This document shows, in pieces, positions 37,720 through 46,990 of a stretch of 64,000 nt of DNA (the stretch's first letter is position 1; each line of letters starts with the position of its first letter). The DNA comes from Ruegeria sp. THAF57 (GTDB lineage: Bacteria; Pseudomonadota; Alphaproteobacteria; Rhodobacterales; Rhodobacteraceae). The DNA is taken from NCBI RefSeq assembly GCF_903914075.1, contig NZ_CAIWNQ010000006.1, positions 149,223 to 213,222 of the forward strand, written 5' to 3'. Both the position numbers and the translations under genes were made by a program. The notes below the pieces were generated by a model. It saw nothing but the letters and a program-made list of their open reading frames with translations, had not been told where the DNA came from and made no database searches.

Positions 37720-38805
37720 ATGACAGCCATCGACCACGATACGCTATCCGCTGATGCCGAACGCGAGGCCCGTCGCGCCCGCCTGTTCACCCGGATCAAC
37801 GCCGCAGACAAATGGTTTCAGGTTCTGGGCCTGGCCTGGATCACCCCCATCCTGAAGGCCAGCGCAGGCGACAACCCGCGCGCCCAGATGGGCGAGATTT
37901 GGCGCCTGCTGGTCGTGCCGCTGCTGGCCATCTTCGCCTTCCTGCTGATGTGGGGCACGCTGGCCCCCAAGGTACAAACCTCGCTGGGGGCCGTCCCCGG
38001 ACCGGCGCAGGTCTGGTCCGAGGCCGTCAGCCTGCATCAGGACGCGCAGGCCAAGGCCGCCAAAAAGGCCAAGTTCGAGGCGATGGTCGAAAAGCGCAAC
38101 CAGAAGTTCATCGACGCAGGCCAGCCCGAAAAAGTCAAAGAGGTCGCCTATACCGGCGCGCCCAGCTATTACACCCAGATCTGGACCTCGATCAAAACCG
38201 TGTTCTTCGGCTTTCTGATCGCCACCATCGTCGCCGTTCCGCTGGGTATCGCTGCGGGCCTGTCGCCCACCGCAAATGCGGCGCTGAACCCGCTGATCCA
38301 AATCTTCAAACCGGTCTCGCCGCTGGCATGGCTGCCGATTGTGACCATGATCGTCTCGGCCGTTTACGTCACCAATGACGGCTGGTTCGCAAAATCCTTC
38401 CTGATCTCGGCCATCACCGTGACGCTGTGTTCGTTGTGGCCGACGCTGATCAACACCTCGCTGGGTGTTGCCTCCATCGACAAGGATCTGGTGAACGTGT
38501 CCAAAGTTCTGAAAATGAACACCTATACCAAGATCACCAAGCTGGTGCTGCCCTCGGCCCTGCCGCTGATCTTCACCGGCCTGCGCCTGAGCTTGGGTGT
38601 CGGCTGGATGGTCCTGATCGCGGCCGAGATGCTGGCGCAGAACCCCGGCTTGGGCAAATTCGTCTGGGATGAGTTCCAGAACGGCTCGTCCAGCTCGCTC
38701 GCCAAGATCATGGTGGCTGTGTTCACCATCGGCATCATCGGCTTCCTGCTGGATCGCGTAATGTATGCGTTGCAGTCGCTGTTTACCTTCTCGAACAACC
38801 GGTGA
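37720..38805 (+). CDS. nrtB: Nitrate ABC transporter permease
   Basis: 361 residues with about six transmembrane helices of the BPD_transp_1 fold. The cytoplasmic N-terminus is long (about 60 residues), then LLVVPLLAIFAFLLMWGTLA (first helix), a charged, Lys/Ala-rich insertion of about 60 residues (KAAKKAKFEAMVEKRNQKF) before the core, and then the five remaining helices with the EAA-like loop (VASIDKDLVNVSKVLKMNTYTKI). The stop overlaps the next gene. Confidence 0.92.
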   Translation: MTAIDHDTLSADAEREARRARLFTRINAADKWFQVLGLAWITPILKASAGDNPRAQMGEIWRLLVVPLLAIFAFLLMWGTLAPKVQTSLGAVPGPAQVWSEAVSLHQDAQAKAAKKAKFEAMVEKRNQKFIDAGQPEKVKEVAYTGAPSYYTQIWTSIKTVFFGFLIATIVAVPLGIAAGLSPTANAALNPLIQIFKPVSPLAWLPIVTMIVSAVYVTNDGWFAKSFLISAITVTLCSLWPTLINTSLGVASIDKDLVNVSKVLKMNTYTKITKLVLPSALPLIFTGLRLSLGVGWMVLIAAEMLAQNPGLGKFVWDEFQNGSSSSLAKIMVAVFTIGIIGFLLDRVMYALQSLFTFSNNR

Positions 38806-40496
38806 CCGACATGGCTGTGATCGACTTCAAGAATGTCAGCAAATCCTTCGGCACCGGCACCGCTGCGACGGATGTGCTGAAAGACATCAACCTCTCGGTT
38901 CAGGAAGGTGAGTTTGTGGTGCTGCTGGGCTTTTCCGGCACCGGCAAGACCACGCTGATCAACCTGATGGCGGGGATCGAATTCCCCACCAAGGGCAGCG
39001 TCACCTTCCGCGACAAACCCATCACCGGCCCCGCGCCCGAACGGGGGGTGATCTTTCAGAACTACTCGCTGATGCCGTGGCTGACGGTGACGGGCAATGT
39101 GCGGCTGGCCGTGGACGCGGTTTTCCCCAAAATGCCCAAGGCCGAGAAAGAGAAAAAGGTAGCCCATTACATCCGCATGGTCGGCCTCAGCCACGCTGCT
39201 GGTCGTCGTCCGGCGGAATTGTCGGGCGGGATGCGGCAGCGGGTGAACGTGGCCCGCGCGCTGGCAATGGACCCCGAGGTTCTGCTGCTGGACGAGCCGC
39301 TGTCGGCGCTGGACGCGCTGACCCGTGGCAATCTGGCGGAAGAAATCGAAAAGATCTGGGAGGCCGACCGCAAGACCTGTGTCCTGATCACCAATGACGT
39401 GGACGAGGCGATCCTGCTGGCCGACCGCATCATCCCGCTGAACCCCGATGGCACGCTGGGGACCGAATTTAAGGTCTCGATCCCCCGCCCGCGCGACCGG
39501 TCCGCCATGAACCATGACGAGACGTTCAAGGCGCTGCGCGGCGAGGTCACGAAATACCTGATGGATGTGGGGATCGAGGCCAAGGTCGAAGGCACCAAAA
39601 CCCTGCCCGACGTGACCCCGATCCATGGTGTTCCGGCGGCGGTGAAAGAGGCGCAGTCGGGTCTGATCGAAGATCGCTATCTGGATTTCAGCCAGTTGCA
39701 CAAGGTCTACCCCACGCCCAAAGGCCCGCTGACCGTGGTCGAGGATTTCAACCTGAAACTCAACCGCGGCAAGTTCATCTCGCTGATCGGCCACTCGGGC
39801 TGTGGCAAGTCCACGGTGCTGACCATGGCCGCTGGTCTGAACGAAATCTCGAAAGGTGCGATCAAGCTGGATGGCCGCCATGTCGAAGGGGCCGACCCGG
39901 AACGCGCCGTGGTGTTCCAGTCACCTTCGCTGTTCCCGTGGCTGACCGCCAAGGAAAACGTCTCGGTCGGAGTGGACCGCGTGTATCCGCGCGCCAGTCA
40001 GGCCGAGCGGCAGGATGTGGTGGAATACTATCTGGAACGGGTCGGTCTGGCTGACGCGATGGACAAATCCGCGGCCGATATGTCGAACGGGATGCGCCAG
40101 CGTGTGGGCATCGCCCGCGCCTTTGCCCTGTCTCCGAAACTGCTGCTGCTGGATGAGCCCTTCGGGATGCTCGACAGCCTCACCCGGTGGGAATTGCAAG
40201 AGGTTCTGATGGAGGTCTGGTCGCGTACCAAGGTCACCACCATCTGCGTCACCCATGATGTGGATGAGGCGATCCTGTTGGCTGACCGCGTGGTGATGAT
40301 GACCAACGGCCCGCAGGCCACCATCGGCAAGATCACCAATGTCGACCTGCCGCGCCCGCGCACCCGCAAGGCGCTGTTGGCCCATCCTGATTACTATGAA
40401 TACCGGCAAGAGGTGTTGGATTTCCTTGAGGAATACGAACACGGGGCCAAACCTAAGCCCAAATCCCCTGCCCCCAAAGCCATCGCTGCGGAGTGA
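38802..40496 (+). CDS. nrtC: Nitrate ABC transporter ATP-binding protein, two fused ATPase domains (NrtC/NrtD-like)
   Basis: 564 residues: two complete nucleotide-binding domains joined by a linker of about 60 residues. Domain 1: Walker A GFSGTGKTT, signature LSGGMRQRV, Walker B VLLLDEP, but the switch region reads CVLITND (Asn for the usual His). Domain 2: Walker A GHSGCGKST, signature MSNGMRQRV, Walker B LLLLDEP, switch CVTHD. The start is GTG at 38802, overlapping the nrtB stop; ATG at 38811 (MAVIDFKNV) is an alternative. No fused binding domain, unlike cyanobacterial NrtC. Confidence 0.92.
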   Translation: MTDMAVIDFKNVSKSFGTGTAATDVLKDINLSVQEGEFVVLLGFSGTGKTTLINLMAGIEFPTKGSVTFRDKPITGPAPERGVIFQNYSLMPWLTVTGNVRLAVDAVFPKMPKAEKEKKVAHYIRMVGLSHAAGRRPAELSGGMRQRVNVARALAMDPEVLLLDEPLSALDALTRGNLAEEIEKIWEADRKTCVLITNDVDEAILLADRIIPLNPDGTLGTEFKVSIPRPRDRSAMNHDETFKALRGEVTKYLMDVGIEAKVEGTKTLPDVTPIHGVPAAVKEAQSGLIEDRYLDFSQLHKVYPTPKGPLTVVEDFNLKLNRGKFISLIGHSGCGKSTVLTMAAGLNEISKGAIKLDGRHVEGADPERAVVFQSPSLFPWLTAKENVSVGVDRVYPRASQAERQDVVEYYLERVGLADAMDKSAADMSNGMRQRVGIARAFALSPKLLLLDEPFGMLDSLTRWELQEVLMEVWSRTKVTTICVTHDVDEAILLADRVVMMTNGPQATIGKITNVDLPRPRTRKALLAHPDYYEYRQEVLDFLEEYEHGAKPKPKSPAPKAIAAE

Positions 40497-40501
40497 ATGA
40501 G

Positions 40502-42934
40502 ATGAAACAAAAACTGGTTGTCATCGGAGCCGGCATGGCCTCGGGCAGGGTGCTGGAACACCTGACCGACGCTGCCCCCGATGCGTTCGACATCACCCTT
40601 TTCAACGCCGAGCCGCGCGGAAACTACAACCGCATCATGCTGAGCCCGGTTCTGGCAGGTGATCAGACCTATGAAGAGATCGTCACACATGACGACGCCT
40701 GGTATGCCGAGCGCGGGATCACCTGCCGGTTTGGCGAGAAAGTGGTCAAAATCGACCGTGATCTGAAGGTGGTCGAAGGCGAGAACGGTCATGTGCCGTA
40801 CGATAAGCTAATCTTTGGCACCGGATCGAACCCTTTCATGATCCCGATGCCGGGGCATGATCTGGACGGTGTGATCGCCTATCGCGATCTGGAAGACACC
40901 GAACAGATGATGGGCATGGGCGCGGGCAACAAAGTGGTCGTGATCGGCGGCGGCTTGCTGGGGCTTGAGGCTGCCGCAGGCATGGCCGCGCGCGGCGCTG
41001 ACGTAACCGTGGTGCATATCATGGGCCACCTAATGGAGCGTCAGCTGGACCCCGCCGCAGGCTACCTGCTGAAGAAATCACTGGAAGAAAAAGGCATCAC
41101 CGTTCTGCTGAATGCCAAATCAACCGAGATCGCGGGCAAGGATGGCAAGGCCCGCGCGCTGCTGTTGGAGGACGGCACCGAGCTGCCCTGTGACCTGCTG
41201 GTGATGGCCGTGGGCATCCGCCCCAACACCGCTCTGGCGCAGGAAACGGGCCTTGCCGTGGGTCGGGGCATCCATGTGGACGATCAGATGATCACCTCGG
41301 ACGCCGATATCTATGCCGTTGGCGAATGCGTCGAACATCAGGGCGAGGTCTTTGGCCTTGTCGCACCGCTCTACGACCAAGCCAAAGTGCTGGCGCAGAC
41401 CCTGCTGGGCGAGGATGCAGCGTTCAAACAACGTTCGCTCTCGACCAAGCTGAAGGTTACCGGCTGCGACCTGTTCAGCGCTGGCGACTTTGCCGAGGGC
41501 GAGACCCGCGAGGACATCGTTTTCCGCGATCCAGCGCGCGGCGTTTACAAACGGCTGGTGCTGGAAGGCGACAAGCTGGTTGGCGCGGTGATGTATGGCG
41601 ACACCGCCGACAGCAACTGGTTCTTCGGTCTGATCCGCGACGCTGAGGACGTGTCCGAGATGCGCGAGACGCTGATCTTTGGCCCGGCCTATCAGGGAGG
41701 TGCCACTGCGGACCCTCTCTCAGCCGTTGCAGCATTGCCGCCTGAGGCGGAAATCTGCGGCTGCAACGGCGTTTGCAAATCCGAAATCACCGCAGCCATT
41801 GCAGATGGCGCAACCGATCTGGGCGCAATCCGCGCGACCACCAAGGCCAGCGCGTCCTGCGGGACATGCACCGGGCTGGTCGAACAGTTGCTACAGGTCA
41901 CGCTGGGCGATGACTTCCAAATGCCCACGGCACAACCCATCTGCGGTTGCTGCGACCTGACCCACGAAGACGTCCGCCGTCTGATCAAATCGCAAGAGTT
42001 GAAAAGTCAGGAGGCCGTCTGGCAGGAGCTGGGCTGGAAAACGCTCAACGGTTGCCATGTCTGCCGCCCGGCGGTGAACTACTACCTGCTGGCCGACTGG
42101 CCGGTGGAATATCAGGACGACCCGCAAAGCCGTTTCGTCAACGAACGCAAACACGCCAACATCCAGAAGGATGGTACATTCAGCGTGGTGCCCCGCATGT
42201 GGGGTGGCATCACCAACCCGGCAGAACTGCGCGCCATCGCCGACGCGGCCGAGAAATACGACGTGCCCACGGTCAAAGTCACCGGCGGTCAGCGCATCGA
42301 CCTGCTGGGCGTGAAAGGCGCGGACCTGCCCTATATCTGGTCCGATCTGAACAAGGCCGGGCTGGTTTCAGGCCATGCCTATTCCAAGGGTCTGCGCACG
42401 GTGAAAACCTGTGTCGGCACCGATCACTGCCGGTTCGGCACGCAGGACAGCACGGGCCTTGGCATCAAGCTCGAGAAACTCCTGTGGGGCTCGTGGACAC
42501 CGCACAAGCTGAAGCTGGCGGTCTCGGGCTGCCCGCGCAACTGCGCCGAGGCGACGTGCAAGGATATCGGACTGGTCTGCGTCGACTCGGGCTTCCAGAT
42601 CAGCATCGGTGGCGCGGCTGGCATGGACGTCAAGGAAACCGAACTGCTGGTGCAAGTCCCCACCGAGGAAGAGGCAATCGAGGTCGTGATGGCCGTCACC
42701 CAGGCCTACCGCGAGGGCGGCAAGTATCTGGACCGTCTGTATAAATGGATGGCGAAGGTCGGCCTCGACTGGATCAGGGAAACCGTGGTGGACGATCTGG
42801 ACAACCGCCGCGCTTTGGCGGAGCGGTTCGAACTCAGCCAATCCATCTACCGCAAAGACCCATGGGCCGAGCAGGCCAAAGAGGCCCCGCGCTTTGCGCC
42901 CATGGCCGATCTGACATTGGAGGCCGCAGAATGA
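40502..42934 (+). CDS. nirB: Assimilatory nitrite reductase large subunit
   Basis: 810 residues. An FAD/NAD(P)H module (about 1-400; VVIGAGMASGRVLEHL, VVIGGGLLGLEAAAGM, ADIYAVGECVEH). Two BFD-like [2Fe-2S] domains (about 418-455, CGCNGVCKS and CGTCTG; about 480-522, CGCCDL and CHVC). Then the sirohaem/[4Fe-4S] module with TCVGTDHCRFG (about 636) and SGCPRNCAEATCK (about 675). It reduces nitrite to ammonium with NirD. The ATG at 40502 has GCGGAG 8 nt upstream; GTG at 40493 is possible. Confidence 0.96.
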   Translation: MKQKLVVIGAGMASGRVLEHLTDAAPDAFDITLFNAEPRGNYNRIMLSPVLAGDQTYEEIVTHDDAWYAERGITCRFGEKVVKIDRDLKVVEGENGHVPYDKLIFGTGSNPFMIPMPGHDLDGVIAYRDLEDTEQMMGMGAGNKVVVIGGGLLGLEAAAGMAARGADVTVVHIMGHLMERQLDPAAGYLLKKSLEEKGITVLLNAKSTEIAGKDGKARALLLEDGTELPCDLLVMAVGIRPNTALAQETGLAVGRGIHVDDQMITSDADIYAVGECVEHQGEVFGLVAPLYDQAKVLAQTLLGEDAAFKQRSLSTKLKVTGCDLFSAGDFAEGETREDIVFRDPARGVYKRLVLEGDKLVGAVMYGDTADSNWFFGLIRDAEDVSEMRETLIFGPAYQGGATADPLSAVAALPPEAEICGCNGVCKSEITAAIADGATDLGAIRATTKASASCGTCTGLVEQLLQVTLGDDFQMPTAQPICGCCDLTHEDVRRLIKSQELKSQEAVWQELGWKTLNGCHVCRPAVNYYLLADWPVEYQDDPQSRFVNERKHANIQKDGTFSVVPRMWGGITNPAELRAIADAAEKYDVPTVKVTGGQRIDLLGVKGADLPYIWSDLNKAGLVSGHAYSKGLRTVKTCVGTDHCRFGTQDSTGLGIKLEKLLWGSWTPHKLKLAVSGCPRNCAEATCKDIGLVCVDSGFQISIGGAAGMDVKETELLVQVPTEEEAIEVVMAVTQAYREGGKYLDRLYKWMAKVGLDWIRETVVDDLDNRRALAERFELSQSIYRKDPWAEQAKEAPRFAPMADLTLEAAE

Positions 42935-43263
42935 GCTGGATCGACATCGGACATATCGACGATATCCCCCTGCGCGGCGCACGCGTGGTGAAAACGCCCG
43001 TGGGCTGCGTCGCCCTGTTCCGCACAGCCAAGGATGAGGTCTTTGCCGCCTCGGACACCTGCCCCCACAAGGGCGGGCCGCTGTCCGAGGGCATCGTGCA
43101 TGGCCAGTCCGTGACCTGCCCGCTGCACAATTGGGTGTTTGACCTGAATTCGGGTCAGGCGCAGGGCGCGGATGAGGGGCAAATCGCCACCTATTCGGTG
43201 CAGTTGGACGGAGATCGCATCCTGCTGGACAGCACCTCATTGGGGCAAAGGAGCGCCGCGTGA
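42931..43263 (+). CDS. nirD: Nitrite reductase small subunit (Rieske-type)
   Basis: 110 residues. Both cluster-binding boxes of a Rieske fold are present: CPHKGGPLSEG and CPLHNWVFD. In many NirD proteins these ligands are lost; here they are kept, so a [2Fe-2S] cluster is likely. ATG at 42931 overlaps the nirB stop (ATGA), and its own stop overlaps the nasA GTG, showing tight coupling. Confidence 0.94.
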   Translation: MSWIDIGHIDDIPLRGARVVKTPVGCVALFRTAKDEVFAASDTCPHKGGPLSEGIVHGQSVTCPLHNWVFDLNSGQAQGADEGQIATYSVQLDGDRILLDSTSLGQRSAA

Positions 43264-45884
43264 AAGACCTGAGTGCCTGCGCCGCGCGCTCGACCTGTCC
43301 CTATTGCGGGGTGGGTTGCGGTGTTCTGCTGCAACCGGATGGCGTGGGGGGCCTGACCGTCACCGGCGACCCGGATCACCCGGCCAATCAGGGGCGGCTG
43401 TGTTCCAAGGGCTCGGCTTTGGCCGAAACGGTGGGCCTGTCGCAACGGCTGCTGTCGCCCGTGGTCGCAGGCGAGCAGACCGGCTGGGACGATGCCCTGC
43501 AACTGGTTGCCGACCGGTTCCGCGACATGATCGCCGAACACGGGCCGGATTCGGTGGCTTTCTACGTCTCGGGGCAGTTGCTGACCGAGGATTACTATGT
43601 CGCCAACAAGCTGATGAAAGGCTTCATCGGCTCGGCCAATATCGACACGAATTCGCGGCTGTGCATGGCCTCGACCGTTGCAGGCCACAAACGCGCCTTT
43701 GGCACCGACACCGTACCCGGCACCTATGAGGATCTGGACAAAGCCGATCTGGTCGTGCTGGTCGGGTCCAATCTGGCGTGGTGCCACCCGGTTCTGTATC
43801 AGCGCCTGATGGCGGCGCGGCAAGCGCACGGGACCAAGATCGTCGTGATCGACCCGCGCCGCACGGCGTCCTGTGACAGCGCCGACCTGCACCTGCCCTT
43901 GGCGGTGGGCAGCGATGTGGCGCTGTTCAATCACCTGCTGACGAAGATCGACGCCGCAGGGCTGGTGGATACCGATTTCCTGACTCACACCACCGGCATT
44001 CATGAGGCACTGGACAGTGCGCTGGCCGATGACGTCTCAGTCACAGAATTGAACCCCGACGACATCGCTCAGTTCTGTCAGATGTGGATGGGCACCGAAA
44101 AGGTCGTGACGATCTTCAGTCAGGGCGTGAACCAATCCAGCGCGGGCAGCGACAAGGTCAACGCGATCCTGAACTGCCATCTGGCCACGGGGCGCATCGG
44201 CAAGCCCGGGTGCGGCCCGCTGTCAGTCACCGGTCAACCCAACGCCATGGGCGGGCGCGAGGTCGGCGGGCTGGCCAATATGCTCGCCTGTCATCTGGAT
44301 ATCGAAAACGCCGATCACCGCGCCGCCGTGCGTGATTTTTGGTCCGCACCGACCATGCCCGAGGTCCCCGGCCTGAAAGCCGTGGACCTGTTCCGCGCCG
44401 TGGGCGACGGGCGCATCAAGGCGCTGTGGGTGATCCATACCAACCCCGTGGTTTCGATGCCCGAAGCCGACGCAGTGCGCGATGCAATCTCCGCCTGCCC
44501 GTTCACCGTGGTCTCGGACATCACCGCGCGCACCGATACAGCGCGGCTGGCGGATGTGCTGCTGCCCGCGGCTGCATGGGCCGAGAAAGGCGGTACCGTC
44601 ACCAATTCCGACCGCACAATCAGCCGACAACGCGCGGTCTTGCCTGTACCCGGACAGGCCCGCGCGGATTGGGACATATTGGCCGAGGTCGGGCGGCGGA
44701 TGGGTTGGCCCTCGGCCTTCGACTATCAAACGCCCGGAGAGATTTTCCGCGAATACGCCACACTGTCTGGCGTGGCCGCAAAGTTTGGACGCGATTTCGA
44801 TATCTCGGGCCTGAGCGATCTGGACGCGGCGGGGTATGACGCTCTGAAGCCGACGCGCTGGCCCGTCTCGGCTACACGGCAGGGCGGGCGGTTCTTTGCG
44901 GATGGGCAGTTCTATCATCCTGACGGCAAGGCCCGGCTGCTGCCGGTCACATGGCGCGCGCCTGCGGCCAAAACCGAACCGCGCTATCCGTTCTGGCTGA
45001 ACACCGGGCGGCTGCGCGATCAATGGCACACGATGACCCGCACTGGCCTGTCCGCGCGCCTGTCCGCGCACCTGCCCGAACCGTTTCTGGACATCCACCC
45101 CGACGATGCGCGCGACAAGGGAATAGACCCCGCCGATTTGGTGCAGGTTTCCAGCCCGCATGGTACATCCATCCTGCGGGCGCGGATCTCTCGTGATGTC
45201 ACCAAAGGGCAGGTGTTTGCGCCCATCCACTGGACCGGGGAAACCGCCCCTTCGGCCCGGATCGACACTGTGGTTGCGGCGGCGACGGACCCAGTATCGG
45301 GGCAACCCGAAAGCAAAGCGTCCGTGGTGAACATCACCCGGTTCAACGCCAAATGGTATGGGTTTGCGGTGTCGGATCGTGAAATGACGCCTGCGTGCGA
45401 ATATTGGGCACAAACACCCACCAAATCCGGCTACCGTGCGGAACTGGCCGGATCAGAGGATATCGGCGACTGGCAAATCGCCGCGCGCAGTCTGTTTGGA
45501 CTGCCTGACGCCGACGTCACAGCGCTTGAAGACCCCGCGCGCAGAGTAGCGCGGCTCGCGTTTCACGAGAACGGACGTCTGGTGGCTGCCTTGTTCGTCG
45601 CGCCTGAACCGGTGGCCGTGATGCGCGACTATCTGGCAACGCTGCCGCAGGTTCCCGACCTGTTGTCCGGTCGTGCGCCTGCGGACCGGCCCGACCCCGG
45701 CCCGGTTCTGTGTTCCTGTTTCGACGTGGGCGTGAACACCATCCTCACCGCCGTCGAAACCAAAGGTCTGATGACCGTCGAAGCCATTGGCGACGCGCTG
45801 CAGGCCGGAACCAATTGCGGATCATGCCGCCCGGAACTGGCAAGCCTGCTGGCGTCAGCGCACCAGAAAGAGGCCGCCCAGTAA
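43260..45884 (+). CDS. nasA: Assimilatory nitrate reductase catalytic subunit
   Basis: 874-residue molybdopterin (bis-MGD) oxidoreductase. N-terminal [4Fe-4S] cysteines C13, C16, C20 (CPYCGVGCGV) and a fourth in RLCSKGSA. Mo-pterin blocks: FYVSGQLLTEDYYVANKLMKG, LVGSNLAWCHPVL, SQGVNQSSAGSDKVNAI. A C-terminal BFD-like [2Fe-2S] domain (about 818-860; CSCFDVGVNTI and NCGSCRPE), as in Klebsiella NasA. Start is GTG at 43260. No separate electron-transfer subunit (NasB/NasC type) is nearby. Converges on the next gene. Confidence 0.96.
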   Translation: MKDLSACAARSTCPYCGVGCGVLLQPDGVGGLTVTGDPDHPANQGRLCSKGSALAETVGLSQRLLSPVVAGEQTGWDDALQLVADRFRDMIAEHGPDSVAFYVSGQLLTEDYYVANKLMKGFIGSANIDTNSRLCMASTVAGHKRAFGTDTVPGTYEDLDKADLVVLVGSNLAWCHPVLYQRLMAARQAHGTKIVVIDPRRTASCDSADLHLPLAVGSDVALFNHLLTKIDAAGLVDTDFLTHTTGIHEALDSALADDVSVTELNPDDIAQFCQMWMGTEKVVTIFSQGVNQSSAGSDKVNAILNCHLATGRIGKPGCGPLSVTGQPNAMGGREVGGLANMLACHLDIENADHRAAVRDFWSAPTMPEVPGLKAVDLFRAVGDGRIKALWVIHTNPVVSMPEADAVRDAISACPFTVVSDITARTDTARLADVLLPAAAWAEKGGTVTNSDRTISRQRAVLPVPGQARADWDILAEVGRRMGWPSAFDYQTPGEIFREYATLSGVAAKFGRDFDISGLSDLDAAGYDALKPTRWPVSATRQGGRFFADGQFYHPDGKARLLPVTWRAPAAKTEPRYPFWLNTGRLRDQWHTMTRTGLSARLSAHLPEPFLDIHPDDARDKGIDPADLVQVSSPHGTSILRARISRDVTKGQVFAPIHWTGETAPSARIDTVVAAATDPVSGQPESKASVVNITRFNAKWYGFAVSDREMTPACEYWAQTPTKSGYRAELAGSEDIGDWQIAARSLFGLPDADVTALEDPARRVARLAFHENGRLVAALFVAPEPVAVMRDYLATLPQVPDLLSGRAPADRPDPGPVLCSCFDVGVNTILTAVETKGLMTVEAIGDALQAGTNCGSCRPELASLLASAHQKEAAQ

Positions 45885-45886
45885 CC

Positions 45887-46978
45887 CTAGAACCGCACAG
45901 ACTCGCCAGTCTCCAACGCCTGCTGCGCGGCCAGGCCCATACGCACAGCCCACATCCCGTCCTGCAAGGTTACCTCGGGGGCGGGCTTTTCACCGCGCAA
46001 GACAGCCAGAAAGCCTTGATGCTGGTAAAAGGTGGATCCGTTATGATCACCGGCCGCCAGTAGGCGCGGATCGACGGGGATGTCCTTGGCGACCGGCCCC
46101 TTGGGTGCACGAGGGCTGACAATCAGTTGCGGCACCGGCGCATCGCCCAGATGCTCGGGCCAGAAACGGCCCGGGCCGGGCACCAACGCCTCGATCTTAG
46201 CATCCGGACCAACCGCTGAGATTTCTTCCTGATACCGCGCGCCTTCAGCGAACATACACAGTTCCAACATCGCCCGCGCGCCCGAGGCGAAGTCGACCAT
46301 GACGTAGCCGTGGTCTAGAATGTCAGGCTTTTCGCCGTCGTAAGCCTCGTCCAGATGATTAACGGCTTGCCCACCGCTGGCCGTTACACGCACCGGGTCC
46401 GATTGCAGGATCAGACGCATAAGGTCGAAGAAGTGGCAGCATTTCTCGACAAAAGTTCCGCCAGTATTGCGGTTGAAGCGGTTCCAATTGCCAACCTTTT
46501 CCAGAAAGGGAAAGCGGTGTTCCCTGATGGTCAGCATTTTGACCCCGCCGGTCACCTGCGCCTCGTCAATCAGGGCAGCGATGGGCGGCATATAGCGATA
46601 CTCCATCGCCACCCAGATCGGATGGGGGTAATCGCGCTGGATGGCCTCTAATCGCGCCTTATCCGACGGGTCCGTGAACAGGGGTTTTTCCACCAGCAAG
46701 GGCAAAGGCCGCGCCCGCGCAATCTGTTCGATTTGATCCACGTGCAGGTGATTTGGGCTGGCGATCACAATGCAATCCAGATCCTCCACGGCAAGCAGGT
46801 CTTCGACCGACGCCACCATCTGCGCGCTGGGTGCAATCGCTTGTGCCGCTTTGGCCATTTCGGCGTCTGGTTCGAAAATCGCCGACACCTGCGTGCCCTC
46901 GAGCAACGCGATATTATGCAGGTGCTCCTGCCCCATCATGCCGCATCCGATCAGCCCGTAATGGATGGTCCGGGTCAT
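45887..46978 (-). CDS. Gfo/Idh/MocA-family oxidoreductase; candidate NAD-dependent sulfoquinovosidase
   Basis: 363 residues. N-terminal Rossmann NAD-binding fold (YGLIGCGMMGQEHLHNI, DCIVIASPNHLH, LVEKPLFTD with the family Lys in EKP) and a C-terminal substrate domain (NRNTGGTFVEKCCHFFDL has the Gly-Gly/His-Phe-Asp block). It lies 12 bp after the GntR gene and opposite the monooxygenase operon. Some Gfo/Idh relatives cleave sulfoquinovosides by an NAD-dependent redox mechanism (GH188), and a glycosidase is otherwise missing in this cluster. That role is inferred from context; an ordinary sugar or inositol dehydrogenase is the alternative. Confidence 0.85.
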   Translation of the reverse strand: MTRTIHYGLIGCGMMGQEHLHNIALLEGTQVSAIFEPDAEMAKAAQAIAPSAQMVASVEDLLAVEDLDCIVIASPNHLHVDQIEQIARARPLPLLVEKPLFTDPSDKARLEAIQRDYPHPIWVAMEYRYMPPIAALIDEAQVTGGVKMLTIREHRFPFLEKVGNWNRFNRNTGGTFVEKCCHFFDLMRLILQSDPVRVTASGGQAVNHLDEAYDGEKPDILDHGYVMVDFASGARAMLELCMFAEGARYQEEISAVGPDAKIEALVPGPGRFWPEHLGDAPVPQLIVSPRAPKGPVAKDIPVDPRLLAAGDHNGSTFYQHQGFLAVLRGEKPAPEVTLQDGMWAVRMGLAAQQALETGESVRF

Positions 46979-46990
46979 GCGCGTTTCCTT

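Noticed and set aside
35968..37737. A 589-residue minus-strand open frame
   Set aside because: Antisense of the nrtA leader and nrtA, crossing the terminator; no family features.
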